Shown in pieces: positions 38,921 to 52,500 of a DNA stretch of 64,000 bases (position 1 is its first letter; each line of letters opens with the position of its first letter). This stretch comes from Spinacia oleracea. Taxonomy: Eukaryota; Streptophyta; Magnoliopsida; Caryophyllales; Amaranthaceae. The stretch spans positions 6,557,501 through 6,621,500 of the forward strand of contig NC_079487.1 in NCBI RefSeq assembly GCF_020520425.1. Reading direction: 5' to 3'. The translations under genes were made by a program, and so were the position numbers. The notes under the pieces are model-generated. The model was not told where the DNA came from. It worked only from the letters and a program-made list of their open reading frames with translations, and did not search any database.

Positions 38921-41803
38921 CCATTGAAATAAAGTTCCATTTCCAACTCGAAATTTTTAGTGGTTGAACCTTTCCTTGAGGTGTCCTATTTTGACCTTCT
39001 GACAAGTCAAACATCTAGCTACAAACTCAACTACTTCATTCTTCATTTTTTGCCACCAATAGACCTTCTTCAAATCCTTATACAGCTAGTCACCGCCTAC
39101 GTGCACTGAATATGGTGTATTGTGACCTTCTCTCATAAGCTTTTCTTTCAACTCGTCAGACTTTTGAGGTACACACCACCTTCCTTTGTACCTCAAACTT
39201 CCAACATCATGGATCTTAAAACCCGTCTCTTGTCCCTGCGAAATATTTTCCTTGATTTGCTCCAACTTTACATCTACAGCTTGATTCTCCTTAATCTCAT
39301 CAGATACTGATGGTTGAATAGTCAATGTATTCATCATTCCCTGCACACATTCACCATTCACGATCTTCAGATTCAATCGTTGAATATCCTTGCACAGTTC
39401 GTTAGCAACTATTAACGCACTCACACTATGAATTGATTACCTACTCAAGGCATCTGCAACTACATTGGCTTTCCCTTCGTGATATTGGATGTCCGGATCC
39501 TAGTACTTAATTAACTCCAACCACCTTCTTTGACGCATATTCAAATCTTTTTGGGTGAAAATGTACTTCAAACTCTTATGATCTGGGAATATCTTACATT
39601 TCACACCATACAGGTAGTGTCTTCATATCTTCAATGCAAACATTATGGCTGCTAGTTCTAAGTCATGGGTAGGTAATTAGCTTCATACGTTTTCAACTGC
39701 CTTGATGCATACGCAATAACCTTCCCGTTCTGCATCAATACACACCCTAAACCATTCTTCGACGCATCACTATACACAGCATATGTATCACCTCCATCTG
39801 GTAGAGTTAATACTGGCGCGATTCTCAAACGCGTCTTCAGCGCTTGGAATTCTTCCTCACACTGCTCATTCCACACAAACGTAGCTTCCTTTTTCATCAA
39901 ATTAGTCATTGGTTTTCTATCCTAGAGAAATCTTGCACAAAGCGTCTATAATATCCAGCTAAACCAAATTCGAATATCAGTGACACTTCTTGGCGTAGGC
40001 CATTCACTAACAACTTTAATCTTTGCAGGGTCCACTACAACTCCTTCTTTAGACACAAAATGTCATAAAATGCAAACCTTCTCCAAAAAATCCTCTAGTT
40101 GACCCTTCAACTCACTCATTTCTACTGGAGCTATTCGATATGGAGCTTTCGAAATAGGTGCGGTTTCGGGTACTAAGTCTATAGTACGTAAAGCCAATAG
40201 GTCGATTGGAAGACATTTCCGGGATCTCTTCCGGAAACAGATCTAAAAACTCATTTACTATTGCAATGTCCTTAGGTTTCTCCTTGACTTCACTATTGAG
40301 GTCTCTTACATTGCATAAGAATACTGTGGTTTCCCGTCTAACTAGCTTCACGGGTTCCATTGCCGTGATGATTCCTACATTCCTAGGTTTACCAAAACGA
40401 CGATAGGATACTACTTTACCTATGCTAGATCTTAAATAAATTTCTACTTTTAGCAGTCAATCTTGGCTTTGAACATGACCAAGCAATAAAATGGATCCCT
40501 CTAGGAATGGATTGGTTAGGTCTAATGGGTATGGGAAAACTCTACTACTCGAATACATGGTATCCCCAATCCAATTCATCCACCTTGGATAACACTAAGG
40601 CTACAGATCAACAAACCAATCAAAATTATATGCAATAATGCATTAAGAAATTTCTCGAATTAATTCTTATTGAAAAAGTGGCGCCACCTATGGCATTTCC
40701 TCAATCTTGTTCGTATCACATAGCTAAGTGGTATCTAACCACAACACACTAAATTAATAATTAATTCGAGAAATAAAACACATAATCCCTTTGCGTTGAT
40801 TGCTCGAACTCACTTTAATTAAAAGAAGCTTAGAAACTTAGAGAAGAATATTGAAAGAAAACTAAGTACTTTTATTGCTTTAATAAAAATTCTACATCCT
40901 TTGAATCAATGAACAAAATTTTCAACTAAGACCATAATTCGTAGCTTTTCTACTTTATTGTTTGACATCAAATAAAAAGAATTAACTGCTACATAATCAG
41001 TACTTCAATGCTAGCGGCATCACACCTATCATCTCTTTCTCTATAAAGCTCTGGAGTGAAGTCTTGATCTTCAGGATCATCCATGTCTTCTTCTGGGTCA
41101 GAATCTTCATCCAAAATCTCATCGTTCTGTTGTGGCCATTGTTGACCTCACCATTAGCCTCAAACTCTGACTTAGATGCACTAGACAGCTCAATAGTAGG
41201 TTCACGAACCACTGAATTTGGATTATCAATCTCAACAACATCATCACTATCATCCTCATCCTCATTTTTTTCCATTACATTCTCAATATCATCATCACCT
41301 TCCACATACTCAAGGCCTCATCCCTCAACAAGTCTATTTATAGGCTTTGTATCCTAGGTAGTCTAGGATTTGTAATATTAAAGTTGGGCTTAAATAAAAG
41401 GATTGGGCTCGAATTATTCTTTTGGGCTCACAATAGGAATTGGACTTTACTTAGAATAATTCAAATCGCTTTTTCTTTTCAAAACCAATTAAATTCCCAA
41501 CTAAAATAAATTCATTTTCTTTTTGATTAAAAATAATTATTTTAGCTAAGTGTTCTTAGCTTCTGTTTTCTTAGTGCAGCTGTTGGGCTGTCACTTTGAG
41601 TTGTAAATTGGTGGTTGGTAATTAATAAAATCTGTTACTTGCTTGCCAAAAAAAATAAAATAATAATTATTATAATATTTTTAATTAATAAAATACATTT
41701 AAATAAATATTTAAATGAAACTTTAATTTATAAAACTAATAAAATGCTTTATAAATATAATTAAATATCTTTATAATTATTTAAAAATACAAGGTATTAC
41801 ACA
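38921..41803 (-). pseudogene. Decayed Ty3-gypsy retrotransposon, right part
   Basis: On the minus strand, a probable LTR starts at about 41801-41803 (TGTAATACCTTG) and runs to around 40750. It is followed by pol fragments: the protease/RT linker ([15 protein letters not shown] near 40260), an RT N-terminal piece ([17 protein letters not shown] near 40120), the RNase H region ([33 protein letters not shown]; 39658-39909), and the pre-integrase zone (LRYKGRWCVPQ, EGHNTPYSVHVGGD; 39086-39424). Gag, the RT catalytic core and part of the integrase are lost, with many stops. The acidic open frame at 40997-41305 lies within the presumed LTR and is unlikely to be a gene. Confidence 0.75.
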
Positions 41804-43544
41804 AATCAACCGATCCGGTGGTTCCTGGAGTTTGGGTGGGCGGTAGCTCTCTCTCTCTCTCTTTTATGGAGGATGATGATTATTGCATGTTGATATATGG
41901 TTGCCAGCCAATGTGATCTCTTCCTGAACAGGGTGGATTTATTTTTATTTTTAGTTGTTTTGATTCCCCTGATATTGATGATGTTTGGTTGTTTTGATGC
42001 CCCTGATGTTTGATGTTTTTTTGTTGTTTTGATGGCCCTGATGTTGATAATTTATGATGTCCCTATTTTGGATTTTTTTTATGATTGTTGATGCCCACGT
42101 TTTGGATTATTTTTTATGATTATTCATGTCCTATTTGGATTATTTTTGATGAGCTTGATACCCCTGTTTTGGATTTTTATCCGAATAAGTTGCCCTTAAA
42201 TTTGATTTATTGATGTCCCTTAAATTTAATTATTGATGCCCATTAATTTGATTATTGATGCCTTAATTTGATAATTTGAGCCTTAATTTGATCATTAAAG
42301 CCGATTAATTACGCCCCTTAAATTATTGAACTTTGATTCCCCTTAATGATGACCCTTAAATTTGATTATTAATGCCTCTTAATTTAATTATTGATGCTCT
42401 TAAATTTGATTAATGATGCCCCTTAATTTGACAATTGATGCCGATTAAAGATGCCCCTTATTGAAGCCCCTTAATTTGATTATTGATGCCACTTGATTAT
42501 TTTTGATGACCTTGTTTTCTGATTATTTGCCGATTAATTTGCCGACTTTTGAATCTTTGATGTCCCATGTTTGTCTATTATGTGTGGGGTGGTGGATTTG
42601 CGTTGGTTTTCAGATAATTAAAAGTTTAATTATAATGGGGTTTAATTTCTAATGCTTTGGACATTTGAGATTGTTGTAAGTTGTTGTGTCTTACCAATGA
42701 TGAGTCTTCAATAATGTCGAGAACTGAACTCTTAGGGCCACTAACTACTTCGCGCCATTAGCAACCAGTCAATGTTGACTGATTTGACGCTTCTCGGGTG
42801 CTAAGTGGTTAGGTATCGAAAACACTAAAACGTGATGGATTCCTCTAGGAGCATATAAACTTAAAAGATGGTTTTAACCATAAACACCAACATATAAACT
42901 TAATGTAATATGTAATACAAAGAAAAACCAATAGTGTAAATGCCGATAATAATATTAGAAACAGAAATATAATAAATAAAAAATTGAAACATTAAGTTTC
43001 ACATTTCTTCAATTACGAATAATAGGGCACGGATTATACACTCGTCAAGGCATCTCAATACTCCCCCTTATTGTCTCAAGACGACGATGGTGACCACCCA
43101 TTCCCTTCCCTCCCTCCATCATTCTAACAGACAAGTAGTGTGATGAATGGATTGAACTAGTCATTAAAAACTTCTCAGTATGAACTTAGTCGTTAACTGT
43201 ATTCAATAGAGGCATTCTTCCAATTTGGTCAAAAATGAGATTGACCAGAAGTTAAATCCTAAATACTTAAAACTCGAGCTAAATCGACTAATTGTAATAG
43301 GCTAACAGCCTCCAAACCTCTGATAACACCACAAAAAACATAATTTACAAACAAGGGAATAACAACTCCATGAACAAAGTGCATAAACAAAAAAATTCTA
43401 GTAAAACAAGATTATCGTACTAAAGTATCTCAGATTTTGCCGGACAAAAACCGGTGAAAATTACATCATGGAAGAAAGTTTCTAACAAAATTGTTGAGTA
43501 TCCTATTTCTATACTTTAAATTTGTCTTTGCAAGTAAAAAAACA
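41804..43544. other. Intergenic, includes degenerate minisatellite
   Basis: No gene is visible. A (CT)n tract lies near 41850, and a degenerate array of GATTATTGATGCCCCTTAAT-like units spans about 42188-42500, with looser GATGCCCCTGATGTT units upstream. The rest is unassigned, including the 3' flank of the helicase gene. Confidence 0.5.
42188..42500. repeat. Degenerate minisatellite, about 21-bp unit
   Basis: Repeated variants of TTAATTTGATTATTGATGCC occur head to tail with single-base changes and small gaps. No open frame runs through it. Confidence 0.65.
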
Positions 43545-46500
43545 TCATCTCCGCGACTTTTTGAATGTTTTGCCACCTCTGTTGCCCTTGCTCGTGTTTT
43601 GCCATTTCTCAACTTCATCTCCATCATCATCTCCCCTGCCTTTTCTTTTATTTTTACCACCCTCCTTTCTTTTCTGTGATGCAACAAAGGGGCATATTAA
43701 AATACCAACCAAGTAGACCAAAAACCATGCTAGACAATGTTGATATATTTCTAAAGGATAGGAAGACATGAAGCACCAACATATATCAAACATCTTTTCA
43801 CTAGGGAAAGTAAAGCACCAAATTCGTATATAAAAAATTTACAAGAGGATTATTACCTTTCGTATATAAAAAATTTACAAGAGGATTATTACCTAATTGC
43901 CAACATTCACGAGATCTGTACACAAAAGGTACCACAAATTTCATATTCAATTATATAATACTTCCTCCGTCTTTTTACTTGCGTCATTTTCCTTTTATGG
44001 AAGTTGCATATTAGTTGCACCATTTCCCTTTATGATATGTTTTCATATGCTTTTTGGTGTGTTCACACACTAAATAGTCATTGTACCCTTACTCGCATTT
44101 CACATTTACCATTGCTACCTAACCTTTTCCTCTCTTTTGTTTGTTATAATATTGGCAATTATAGGGATATCAACGAGCCGAGCCGAATAGAGTATTTGGT
44201 TGTTCGAACTAGGCTTGACAAGAAATTTCCGAGCTCGAGCCAAGCTTAAAGGCAATCATTTTCCCTGTTCGAGCTTGGCTTGTTTAACTTTTTCATTAAT
44301 CGAGCATAGTTCACGAGTAGCTCGTACAAATTCAAGCTCGAGCCGAGCTATATCAATATAAACGAGATGTTAAAAAACGAGCCTTGATAAACGAGCAAGA
44401 TCGAATTTAAACGAACATATTTAAAAACATAATATTATTTTAAAATTTTAAAAAATAACCCATTCAAATGAATTTTTTGCATAGTATACTTTACTAATAC
44501 TATTCTATGATCTCGTAAAATAAAAATATTCTAACAATGGAAGTCTAACAAAATAATTGCAACTTAATTCTAACTTAAAATTCGAGCTTGAATGAGCTTA
44601 TAACGAACATGAACGGGTTGTCCACTTGTCCGGGATCCTAACTAAACGAGTTGAACACCAAGTTGTTCGAGCTAGTATCATTTATTAAACGAGCTTCAAA
44701 ATTTTGTTCAAACTCGTTTATTTATTAATGAGCGAGCTTGTTCACGAGTTGTTCAAAACCGTATCAGCTCATTGACATCCTTAGGCAATTGATATTTAGA
44801 ACTTTTTTCCTCAATCTTTGTGCCCAACCCAAATGGTGAAGTAAAAAAACAAGGAGGAAGTATTAAATATTATACCCTCCTTCAGTCCTTCCTGATTTTC
44901 ACTATCAACTAACACAGAGCAACTAGCAACGAACAAGGAACATGAATGTGAATTTTAAGCCTAGTCACAAAATCATACTACCTCTGTTTTGATTTTTACA
45001 GCACTTTGATTTTTACCCTATTCATACATTCTACTTTCTCCGAGGAATCTTGTTAGCTTTATCCCAATAGTACTTTCAAACCATTAGCTTTTTAAAAACT
45101 TCTACTTATTGATAATTTAAAATATTAGTGATTGAAGTTATGTATTGACAAGCGTGAAAGTAGAAGGTTTGCATCTCGAAAAATAGAGAAAGAACATTTT
45201 AGCTTGACACAAATAGGAAGGCAAAAGCTGATAGTGGATGGTACTGGAGAAAGATCTGTGGTGTTAAGGAGGATCTGAAGATGTTGTTCACCGAGGCTGA
45301 GTTGGCTCAAATGCCTAAATACTCTATTCAGCTATGTTGCACGGAAACGGGTACGGGGATGGGTACGAGGACGGGTACGGGGACGGAAAACGTCAAAATC
45401 AAAATTGCTAAAAACGGGTGCGGCATGGATTCGGCAAAATAAAAAAAACAAGAATTTAACTATATTAAACATCCATACGTAAATGGGTCAAAGTTCAAAA
45501 TACCAATAACACAACAACTAAATGTAATAGTAGATAAAGCAACAACAATTAAGTCCTTCTTAAAAAAAAACAATTAAGTTACTGCCTAAATTCTAAATGA
45601 CAAAACAAAGAAAATAAAAAGAAAAATAAACAAAAATAATCAAAAAAAAATAAAGAACGAAAATAAAACAGCTTTCAGTTTGCCACATTCATTCAAATAT
45701 CAAAGAACAAAACAAATCGAGCAAAAAAAAAAAAAAAGTAGAACGGGTTAGGGTTACTCGCCGGCCGGAGAGGGAGAAAGAGGTGAGACACTGAGACGAC
45801 GGCGAAGCTCGAAGGCCGTAGAAAAACTCCCGAAGGCCGTGGAAGTGTAGAACTGTAGAAGAAACTCGAAGGATCCGTAGAAGAAGAACCGGCGAGTTGG
45901 GCAACCGGCGATGGTGTGAGACGACCGTCAAGGCGAAACGGCCGGCGGCGACGGAGACGACAACCACTCACCGATGACGCAGATGAGAGAGAACTTGTCG
46001 ATTTGGTGAGTTTGAAAAACAAAACCCTAATTTGTGAATTTGGGCTTCACAGCAACCATAATAGGCTATGGGTACGTGATTTCATCCCCAAATACGTACC
46101 CACCCGTCCCCAAAAAATGAACCCATCCGTACCCAAATCTAACCCGCGTACCCACTATTTAGATTCGTCCTGGGTACGTTTTTGGGCCGTACCCGTCCCG
46201 TACCCGACCCGTACCCGTACCCAGTACGGGATACGGCACCCGGGCAACGTACCCGTGCTTCATAGCTATTCAGAAAGTATACCAGAAACTGGTTCAGCAT
46301 GATGACAAGGTCCCTTGGGGGTCTGCAGTGTGGAATAGAGCTTCTATTCCTAACACTAGAGTGATCTGTTGGCTGATGGTGCAAGGGAGATTGCAAACAA
46401 GAACAAGAACCAAGACTGCACAAAATGGGTATCTGCAATTCTACCAAGTGCTTGTTATGTGAGGCAAGGGATGAAACTCACTCACATCTGTTCTTTGACT

Positions 46501-49500
46501 GTGAATACAGCAGAAGATGTTTACAGGGGATTGAAAGTTGGTTAGATATTCCTACTAGCAAGGTTCATTATATGGGACTGTTGAGATGAGTTAAATGGAA
46601 GAGCAAATGTAGCAGATTCCAGAAGACATCAATGCACACTGCTGTCAATGCTACTATCTATGTCCCACTCCATCAGCTACTATTAGATTCATCCAAAGGA
46701 GTGTCATTGAGAGATTAGCTGACATAGGTGCTAAGCAACCTAGCATTGCTGACCAGATTTGGTGGAAGAACAAATGTGTAATTTAGAGTTTGTTTTTCCT
46801 TTTCTTTTCTCATGACTGTTGTCATGTTTGTTTGTTCGTTAGTGTGGACTTTGTTTTGTAATCTGGTTTTTCCTTTAAGCAATGAAATTCTAATCTGACT
46901 TATCAAAAAAAAAAAATAGGAAGGGAAACAGAGAAAAAACTTAAATCGTACAGGGAACATAAAACTATAACTGGATAATCACAAGAATACGGTAGCATTA
47001 AGTAAACATACCTTTTGTGATATTATTTTCGCCTGATTAACACGTGCCAGAAAGAGCATAACATCCTCTTCCTTAGCAGGATGCACCGGTAACGTTTTGC
47101 CTGTATCTCAGATAATTAATAAAAGGCCTCAAAGGAAAACAAATTAATGCATATCACAAATATTGAACTGCTCCTCACCTATCAACTTCTCTATCTGCAG
47201 AAAATACTCAAGTTCATACTGATTTACTAATGAGATAGCAACCCTTGACCTTCCAGCACGTGCTGCTCTCCCTACCCGATGAATGTAATTCTGAAGCAAA
47301 GACATCGTCAAATAGAGACAATGGAGACATACTAACATAAGTACATAACCATGGTCGCAACACATATGACTAAAACTCTAACAGCAATTTGTCCTCTTTG
47401 TATTACTACAAAATGAACTATAAGTAATATCAAGCTGACCTTGGAAATAGAGGGAATATCATAATTTATCACCATATCCATTGTAGGAATATCAAGCCCT
47501 CTACTTGCCATATCGGTGCAAATGAGAATATTGCAATCACCATCTTTGAACAAGTTTAGTGCCCCAGATCGCGTTTCCTATGAAACAGGGAAGGTTATTT
47601 CAGAATCAAAGACGTATGACCAATCAATATTAGGTTTGGTATAGAATTATTTTTAAAACGAGCGTACGAAAAATGTATGGTAGTATAAGTACGACTGCAA
47701 ATGAGTCGATACGTTCACTAACAACTCGCGAACAAGCTCGGCCAAAGCTCGTTTATTAATTAATGAAAGAGTTTGAACAAAAATTCTAGGCTCGATAAGT
47801 AAACGAGCCAAGCTCAAACAACATCACGTTCAGCTTGTTAATGTTCACGAGCACTCGTTTATAGCTCATTAATTACTCGTTTATAAGCTTGTTTATTAGC
47901 ACTTTTTTATAACTCGCTCTATCTCAAAAAAATAATTTAAATGGAATAAAATATAAGGTTTTTTTAAAATATGACCCTTAAATGTCAAGAAATGTATAAA
48001 ATGGAAGTGAATCTATCATGTAGTATAATATCCCATAGAATATTCTAGTCATACATATAATTTGTGAAGTTTCTCTTTGATTATATGATTTAAATAAATT
48101 TGACGATATCTCAAAGCTCGTTTATTAAGCTCGAATAAAGCTTGAGCTCGAACTAGCTAAACGAGCAAGATCGAGCCGAGCTCGAGGCATCCTAATGCTT
48201 AGTGAACAAAGCTCGAACAACAAGTTTCAAAGCTCGATTAAGTTCGAACAAAGTAAAACTCGGCTCAACTCGGCTCATTTGCAGCCCTAAGTATAACTAA
48301 AAGAGAAGGCAAAAGCAAAAACAAAAAGAACCTGAGGCATTTGGCCATTGATTGGAATCGCCCTAAAACCAAGGTTACGAAGCATGAGTGCTAACACTCC
48401 TGTAGCATCACATGTTTGAGTGAAAATCATAGTGCTACCAGACATCTCACTCAAAATATATACAAGATAGCAGTCCTGAGAAAAAAGAATGTTACAAAGA
48501 GTAAGGCATAATTAAAATCTCCAATAACTAAGGTGTGCAAAAATTGGTCCAGATCGAAAAAATGGCCCGGACCGAACCAATCCAGACCGGACCGAAGGCA
48601 ATCGGTCCGGTCTCCGGGTCGAGAAATATCAATTTCCGGGCTTCAATCCTGTCCGGTCCAAAACCCGATTTCGGACCGGAACGATTTTTCCTCAATAAAA
48701 TATAATATAAACTATTTAAAAATTTAGTTCTCTCCTTTAATATGGTGTAAATAATACTATATTGTGATATATTTTATTTAGCTTCCAAAAAAGGCCTTAA
48801 ACAATACACCAGTTAGCACTCCAAATAAACAGGCACTATATTTCTATGAGAAAAATGGTAGAATTAAAAAAGTCAAGCACAAATGTAACCTCAAGTCTTC
48901 AAAGCAGCAAAAAGGTTATAAGTTGCACTAGGTCATAGTGTCAGATCAAAATAAACAATCATGACAAGAACATCCAAAGGAATAACAAGCCCTAACATAA
49001 AATGAAATATAAATGACTAAAAAGAAGTAAATTAAATAGCATGCATCAACATGATACATTCCATAATCCATGATATTTGCAAGTTTAGTACAGCCAAGAG
49101 CCAAAAAAGAATCTGAAGCTGAATCAATTTACAAAGAACCTAGTATGTCTCAGCCAAATCAAAGAATAGGGATAAAAAAATTAAAGACCTCTCAACACAT
49201 AAATTAAAAAAAGTAGGGACCTACAACGTTTCATTATTTTTGTCTTCCAGTCAATAACGCTAAATTTAGACCATTGACTAGAAAAAGCAAGACTTTTCTT
49301 TTTCCTATTTTCATTTTGACCATTCAAATGCTTGTGATAGCAAGAATCACATGAAAGCTGGTCAAGGGCCCTTTCACCTGAATCCTCATTGGTTTTCCTA
49401 TATCTTTTACTCCCTACATCTTCCATAGATATAGTCATTAGTAAGGTTACCAAATACGTTGTTTATGTTGCATTTTGATGATGAAACTACTATAAAAAAA

Positions 49501-52500
49501 TAAAAAATATGTCATCGTGCTATATTGCAGTAGGGAATCCATTATTCAAATTCAAGATTCACACAAAATAACCTTCTTTAGATAAAAGAAGAAAGAATAC
49601 AGTTGCAGTCTTGCAGAGGAGTTTTAAGCAAGGATGAGTTCAGTCCCAAACAAAAATCACTGGCTTGAACTCGGCTAAAAAAAATTAGCTTCCCAGTTTC
49701 TGAGAAAGATCCCAGGAAAGAATGGGGTCTGAGAGGTTCAAAATAAGTGCGATGTTGCTTTAACTCGAAAATATTTGGGATGTAAATAATTTCAACATCC
49801 AGACTCAATATACTAATCAGTAATCAGAAGGATCAAAAGCAAGATGAACAAAAATACTACTCCAATCTATATGTATATTTTGATGACCTAAAAAGCAAGA
49901 TGACCAATAACACTACTCTTAACATAACAGCCAGCTCCTTTATTATGTATTTATGTCTATATCAGGATCAAATATGCCATCAAAAGAAATTATAGTGAAC
50001 ACTCGAAATAAAACCAACAATCCCCAGCTTCAGCTATGATTCATGATTTTAATAAAATGAACTGTGATCTTGATGGGTTGTGCTGGAGTAAGTGGACAAG
50101 TGGAGTACTTAGGCCTAAGTTGAGGGCTCCTACATAGTAGTCACATGACTCACACCTTTGAAATAACTGTTGTTGAGGAAATTCCCTCTTTGATTCATTT
50201 TAGTCATACATTTTCTCCAAAAAGTGAATACAATAAAACATCTCATGACGAAGCAATAATCGTGCTTGTACCTTTAATTCCTTTCATGTAATAAAAAAAA
50301 AAAAAACTACCTTAATTCCTTACATTGACTAAATAAACTAATTCAAAAAATTCAAAGCTTTAAGGCAATTATAAATTGATTTTATTCTTTCACCAAAAAT
50401 GTACAATCAATGTATCAGACATGAGACACCACAGGAATGTTAAATGAAATAAACGTTCCAATCATCAATTGTCAAAGTCACAACAAGGTAAATCAGTATA
50501 GGAAACTGCATTCATAACAAAGGGTCCAAACAAAACAATATGAGAAGGAAGTACAAAAGAAGAGAAACCTTTTTTATAGCGGGTATAAAAAGATATTGCT
50601 GCTGCAAAGTGTCGGCAGTAGAATATTTTGAGTCTGACTCAACCTGGAATAGAAAAAACATATTGATAGAGAAAAAAGAAGATATATAAGTTTCTAGGTA
50701 TAAATTGATGGCACATAGCGTAACCTTCACGGGGTCCATTAAACAAGCCCTTTGAAGCTTCTTGACCTGCAACAAGAAATGACCTTCTAATTATAAATAT
50801 CCCTCATCTCATTTCCTGAAAAACATCAAAACTTAACAACTAATACAATATTTTTTGTCTTTTGAAATAATAGCTGCAATAAGCCACAAAAAGGAGAGAG
50901 GTAAAAAGGTGAAAGATGTGTCAAATATCTAGAGAAACTCGTGATGAACAATGGTACTTTCCTATCCTCAACAAGAGCATCAATAAGGGGAGACTCTTAT
51001 TTTGATGGCTCTTAATCTCTCTCCTATACCACCTAAGGTCCAACTCCAAATAAGAGTCTCCTCCCAAAAATTGTGAAAATGCACTAACTCTTAACACTAG
51101 CTCTTATTCTCTCTTACTCTCTTTTTTATTTTAATGTGGCACTAGCTCTTATTTCAGAATTTTCTCTAACAATCTCTAATTAAGAGTCTCCCATTTCTCA
51201 CCTAAGAGAAAGCGTAACATCTTCGAAGAAAATGGTGAAAAAAGAACAAAATAAATTATATCACATGCTTACCTTTTTTGTCATAGTGGCAGAAAATAGA
51301 TAAGTCCTTCTATTAATAGGAATAACTTTTAAAATATCATCAAGTGCTTTTTCAAAGTCCACATTCAACAATCTATCAGCCTCGTCCAACACCTGCAGAT
51401 TATAGGAACCAATCACTAAATACTAATATAAATATGGCAAAATCAAAACAAAATAAATAGAAAAATGAAATCCACACATACAGTACTAGCACCTAACACA
51501 TCTCTGTGAACCACATAGACACTAAACAAGAGGCAACATTCCTTTGGCACAAATCAACAAGATTCTCAGGCAGACGAGTGCAGCTTAAAGAATAAAGTGC
51601 AAGATATCACTAGTGGAAAATGACTCATTTGCATCGCACATTTAAGGTCATTTGCGTCGCACATTGCGCGACGCAAAAGGTCGCGACACAAATGACTAAA
51701 AGTCATTTGCGTCGCACAAAAGTGCGACGCAAATAACTCTCATTTGCCACGCACATTAGCTTAATGTGCGTGGCAAATGACCTTTTGGCGCCAAAAAAAA
51801 AAAGTCATTTGCGTCGCACATTAAGCTAATGTGCGACGCAAATGACTTTGAATTTTGTAAAAAAAATAGGTTTCATTTTAATATATATATATATATATAT
51901 ATATTTATATTAAAATGAAACCTATTATATAGTGAGTTCAGCAAGGCAACGAGCAACAGAGCAAAAATGTGAGTTCTGAATACGACACACCGGTACGTTT
52001 TAGAGATGGAAAAGGCTTCCAAGTGGCTGAAAGTAGCACCAAACACTTGTAACAGACACAATATATTCTTTTGGGGAACAGGCAAATCGCCACATATGGC
52101 TGTCTTAACTCATTCGATACAAGCATAACTGTATAATCACCTTGACTCATACTCTAGTGTTAAGTGTTAACAGAATAACTGATCTAGGCAAGAACCTAGA
52201 ATCAAAATTAATCACTTCAACAAGAAAGCAATCATGTAACCATATGGGCAAACTGAAAATAAAAGACAAAAAGAAGAGCAGCTGCAGCTCAGTCCTGGAA
52301 TAATCAGCTGCAGCTCCTAGAATGGAAAGAAGAGCAGCCATCCCAGCAATCTCCTTCTTGCTACGAGTCCCAACAGCAATAGCAGCTCCAACTATAGCAC
52401 CTGCACCTGCAGCATTAACCTGCACAAGAAGACCTACTCAATTCGTATTGGATCAAGGGTCTCCAACTATTTTCAGTGTAGGCATATGCAGACATGCAGT

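Larger units (their letters stand above)
43674..47011 (-). other. Helicase intron 12 (3.3 kb)
   Basis: It contains a 35-bp tandem duplication (43824-43894), a Stowaway split by a hAT-type MITE (43961-44860) and a LINE split by another hAT-type element (45222-46913). Nothing in it adds to the helicase reading frame. Confidence 0.6.

Noticed and set aside
40500-40540. Plus-strand GMDWLG resembling a retroelement protease motif
   Set aside because: Opposite orientation to the gypsy relic and too short; could be a small inversion but is not supportable.
40997-41305. Acidic protein gene on the minus strand
   Set aside because: Lies inside the presumed LTR of a decayed gypsy element, has no splice or promoter support, and no family.
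45693-46022. Ser/Arg-rich minus-strand gene
   Set aside because: Inside a hAT-type element, low complexity, no recognisable domain; kept only as possible captured sequence.
50940-51230. MITE with AAGAGTCTC inverted blocks in helicase intron 6
   Set aside because: Suggestive inverted similarity, but ends and target duplication could not be fixed.
52147-52425. Independent small host gene on the minus strand
   Set aside because: It lies wholly between CACTA termini with a target duplication, so it is treated as captured sequence.
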